From Alphaproteobacteria bacterium (lineage in GTDB: Bacteria; Pseudomonadota; Alphaproteobacteria; Rickettsiales; SXRF01), in NCBI GenBank assembly GCA_019243895.1, contig JAFATP010000205.1:1-5394 (forward strand): a stretch of 5,394 nt of DNA. Reading direction: 5' to 3'. The notes beneath the pieces were generated by a model that saw only the letters and a program-made list of their open reading frames with translations, did not search any database and was not told the DNA's origin. This document shows, piece after piece, positions 5,129-5,394 of this stretch. Position 1 is the stretch's first letter. Each line of letters starts with the position of its first letter. The position numbers and the translations under genes were made by a program.

Positions 5129-5394
5129 TTTCCCTCCACGATCTTTTTACGCAACTCCAGTACCTGCAACTCATAGCCGTCGTCGTTGAATACGTGATCG
5201 CTCTGAAGGGCATAATCTTTGAATAATTTTTCGATATCATGCTGGTTATCCAGGTATGGTAGGAGGATAAGCCATATTTTTTCTGGCTTGTCGACTGCAA
5301 TGGCGATTTTACCAGGATCTGCCACCACGGGGTTAACAACCGGAATAGCCTTTGATTCCGTTCTCTGAAACGTGGTCGCATTCAGTTTGGCCAT
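5125..5394 (-). CDS. Hypothetical protein, 89 residues, possibly cut by the window edge
   Basis: I do not recognise this protein. The reading frame starts with ATG on the very last three bases of the window (complement of 5392-5394), so either that is the real start or the gene continues to the right. The ribosome binding site would be outside. The product begins MAKLNATTFQ and has a short hydrophobic stretch IWLILLPYL at about 41-49, too short for a membrane span. Its C-terminal half is charged and probably helical (DIEKLFKDYAL, ELQVLELRKKIVEGN). No signal peptide or catalytic motif is visible. It is convergent with the epimerase gene, and the two TAA stops overlap (5125-5127 on this strand, 5126-5128 on the other). 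GC is low, as in the epimerase: 21 of 60 bases at 5221-5280. The intact frame in low-GC sequence and the tight gene end make it a likely real gene. Confidence 0.6.
   Translation of the reverse strand: MAKLNATTFQRTESKAIPVVNPVVADPGKIAIAVDKPEKIWLILLPYLDNQHDIEKLFKDYALQSDHVFNDDGYELQVLELRKKIVEGN

Overview
The window looks like chromosomal DNA from an alphaproteobacterium. The evidence is the adjacent rpsO-pnp pair, an S15 protein with the alphaproteobacterial motifs KGDTGS, VQCALIT and [11 protein letters not shown], and a PNPase that opens with the alphaproteobacterial form [13 protein letters not shown]. From memory, the S15 motifs resemble those of Rickettsiales and related groups. However, the core genes here are GC-rich, which is unlike classical Rickettsia, so I cannot name an order or genus.

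Layout: (1) 1-1205, + strand: the 3' part of a gene for a Sel1-like-repeat protein. Its start lies left of the window. (2) 1206-1548: a gene-free stretch of 343 bp. Its left part is AT-rich with -10-like hexamers. Its right part is dense in inverted repeats and reads as a long structured leader for rpsO, ending in a Shine-Dalgarno sequence that can be paired shut. (3) 1549-1821, rpsO (S15), and 1891-4035, pnp (PNPase). They are separated by 69 bp that hold a strong hairpin, the same arrangement as the RNase III/PNPase-controlled intercistronic region known in E. coli. (4) 4036-4144: a spacer with a second strong hairpin, nested in an outer stem, marking the probable operon end. (5) 4145-5128, + strand: an extended SDR enzyme that closely resembles GDP-mannose 3,5-epimerase, with all the key active-site positions recognisable. 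(6) 5125-5394, - strand: an 89-residue protein of unknown function, convergent with the epimerase. The two stop codons overlap.

Two functional blocks are visible. The first is a housekeeping RNA block, S15 for 30S assembly and PNPase for RNA decay, probably controlled after transcription through RNA structures before and between the genes. The second is an accessory block of visibly lower GC (epimerase plus hypothetical protein). It probably belongs to surface-polysaccharide or nucleotide-sugar metabolism and may have been acquired horizontally. No CRISPR array, tRNA, rRNA or insertion sequence was seen. The most unusual items are the structured rpsO leader, the nested hairpin after pnp, and the plant-type GDP-mannose 3,5-epimerase homologue.
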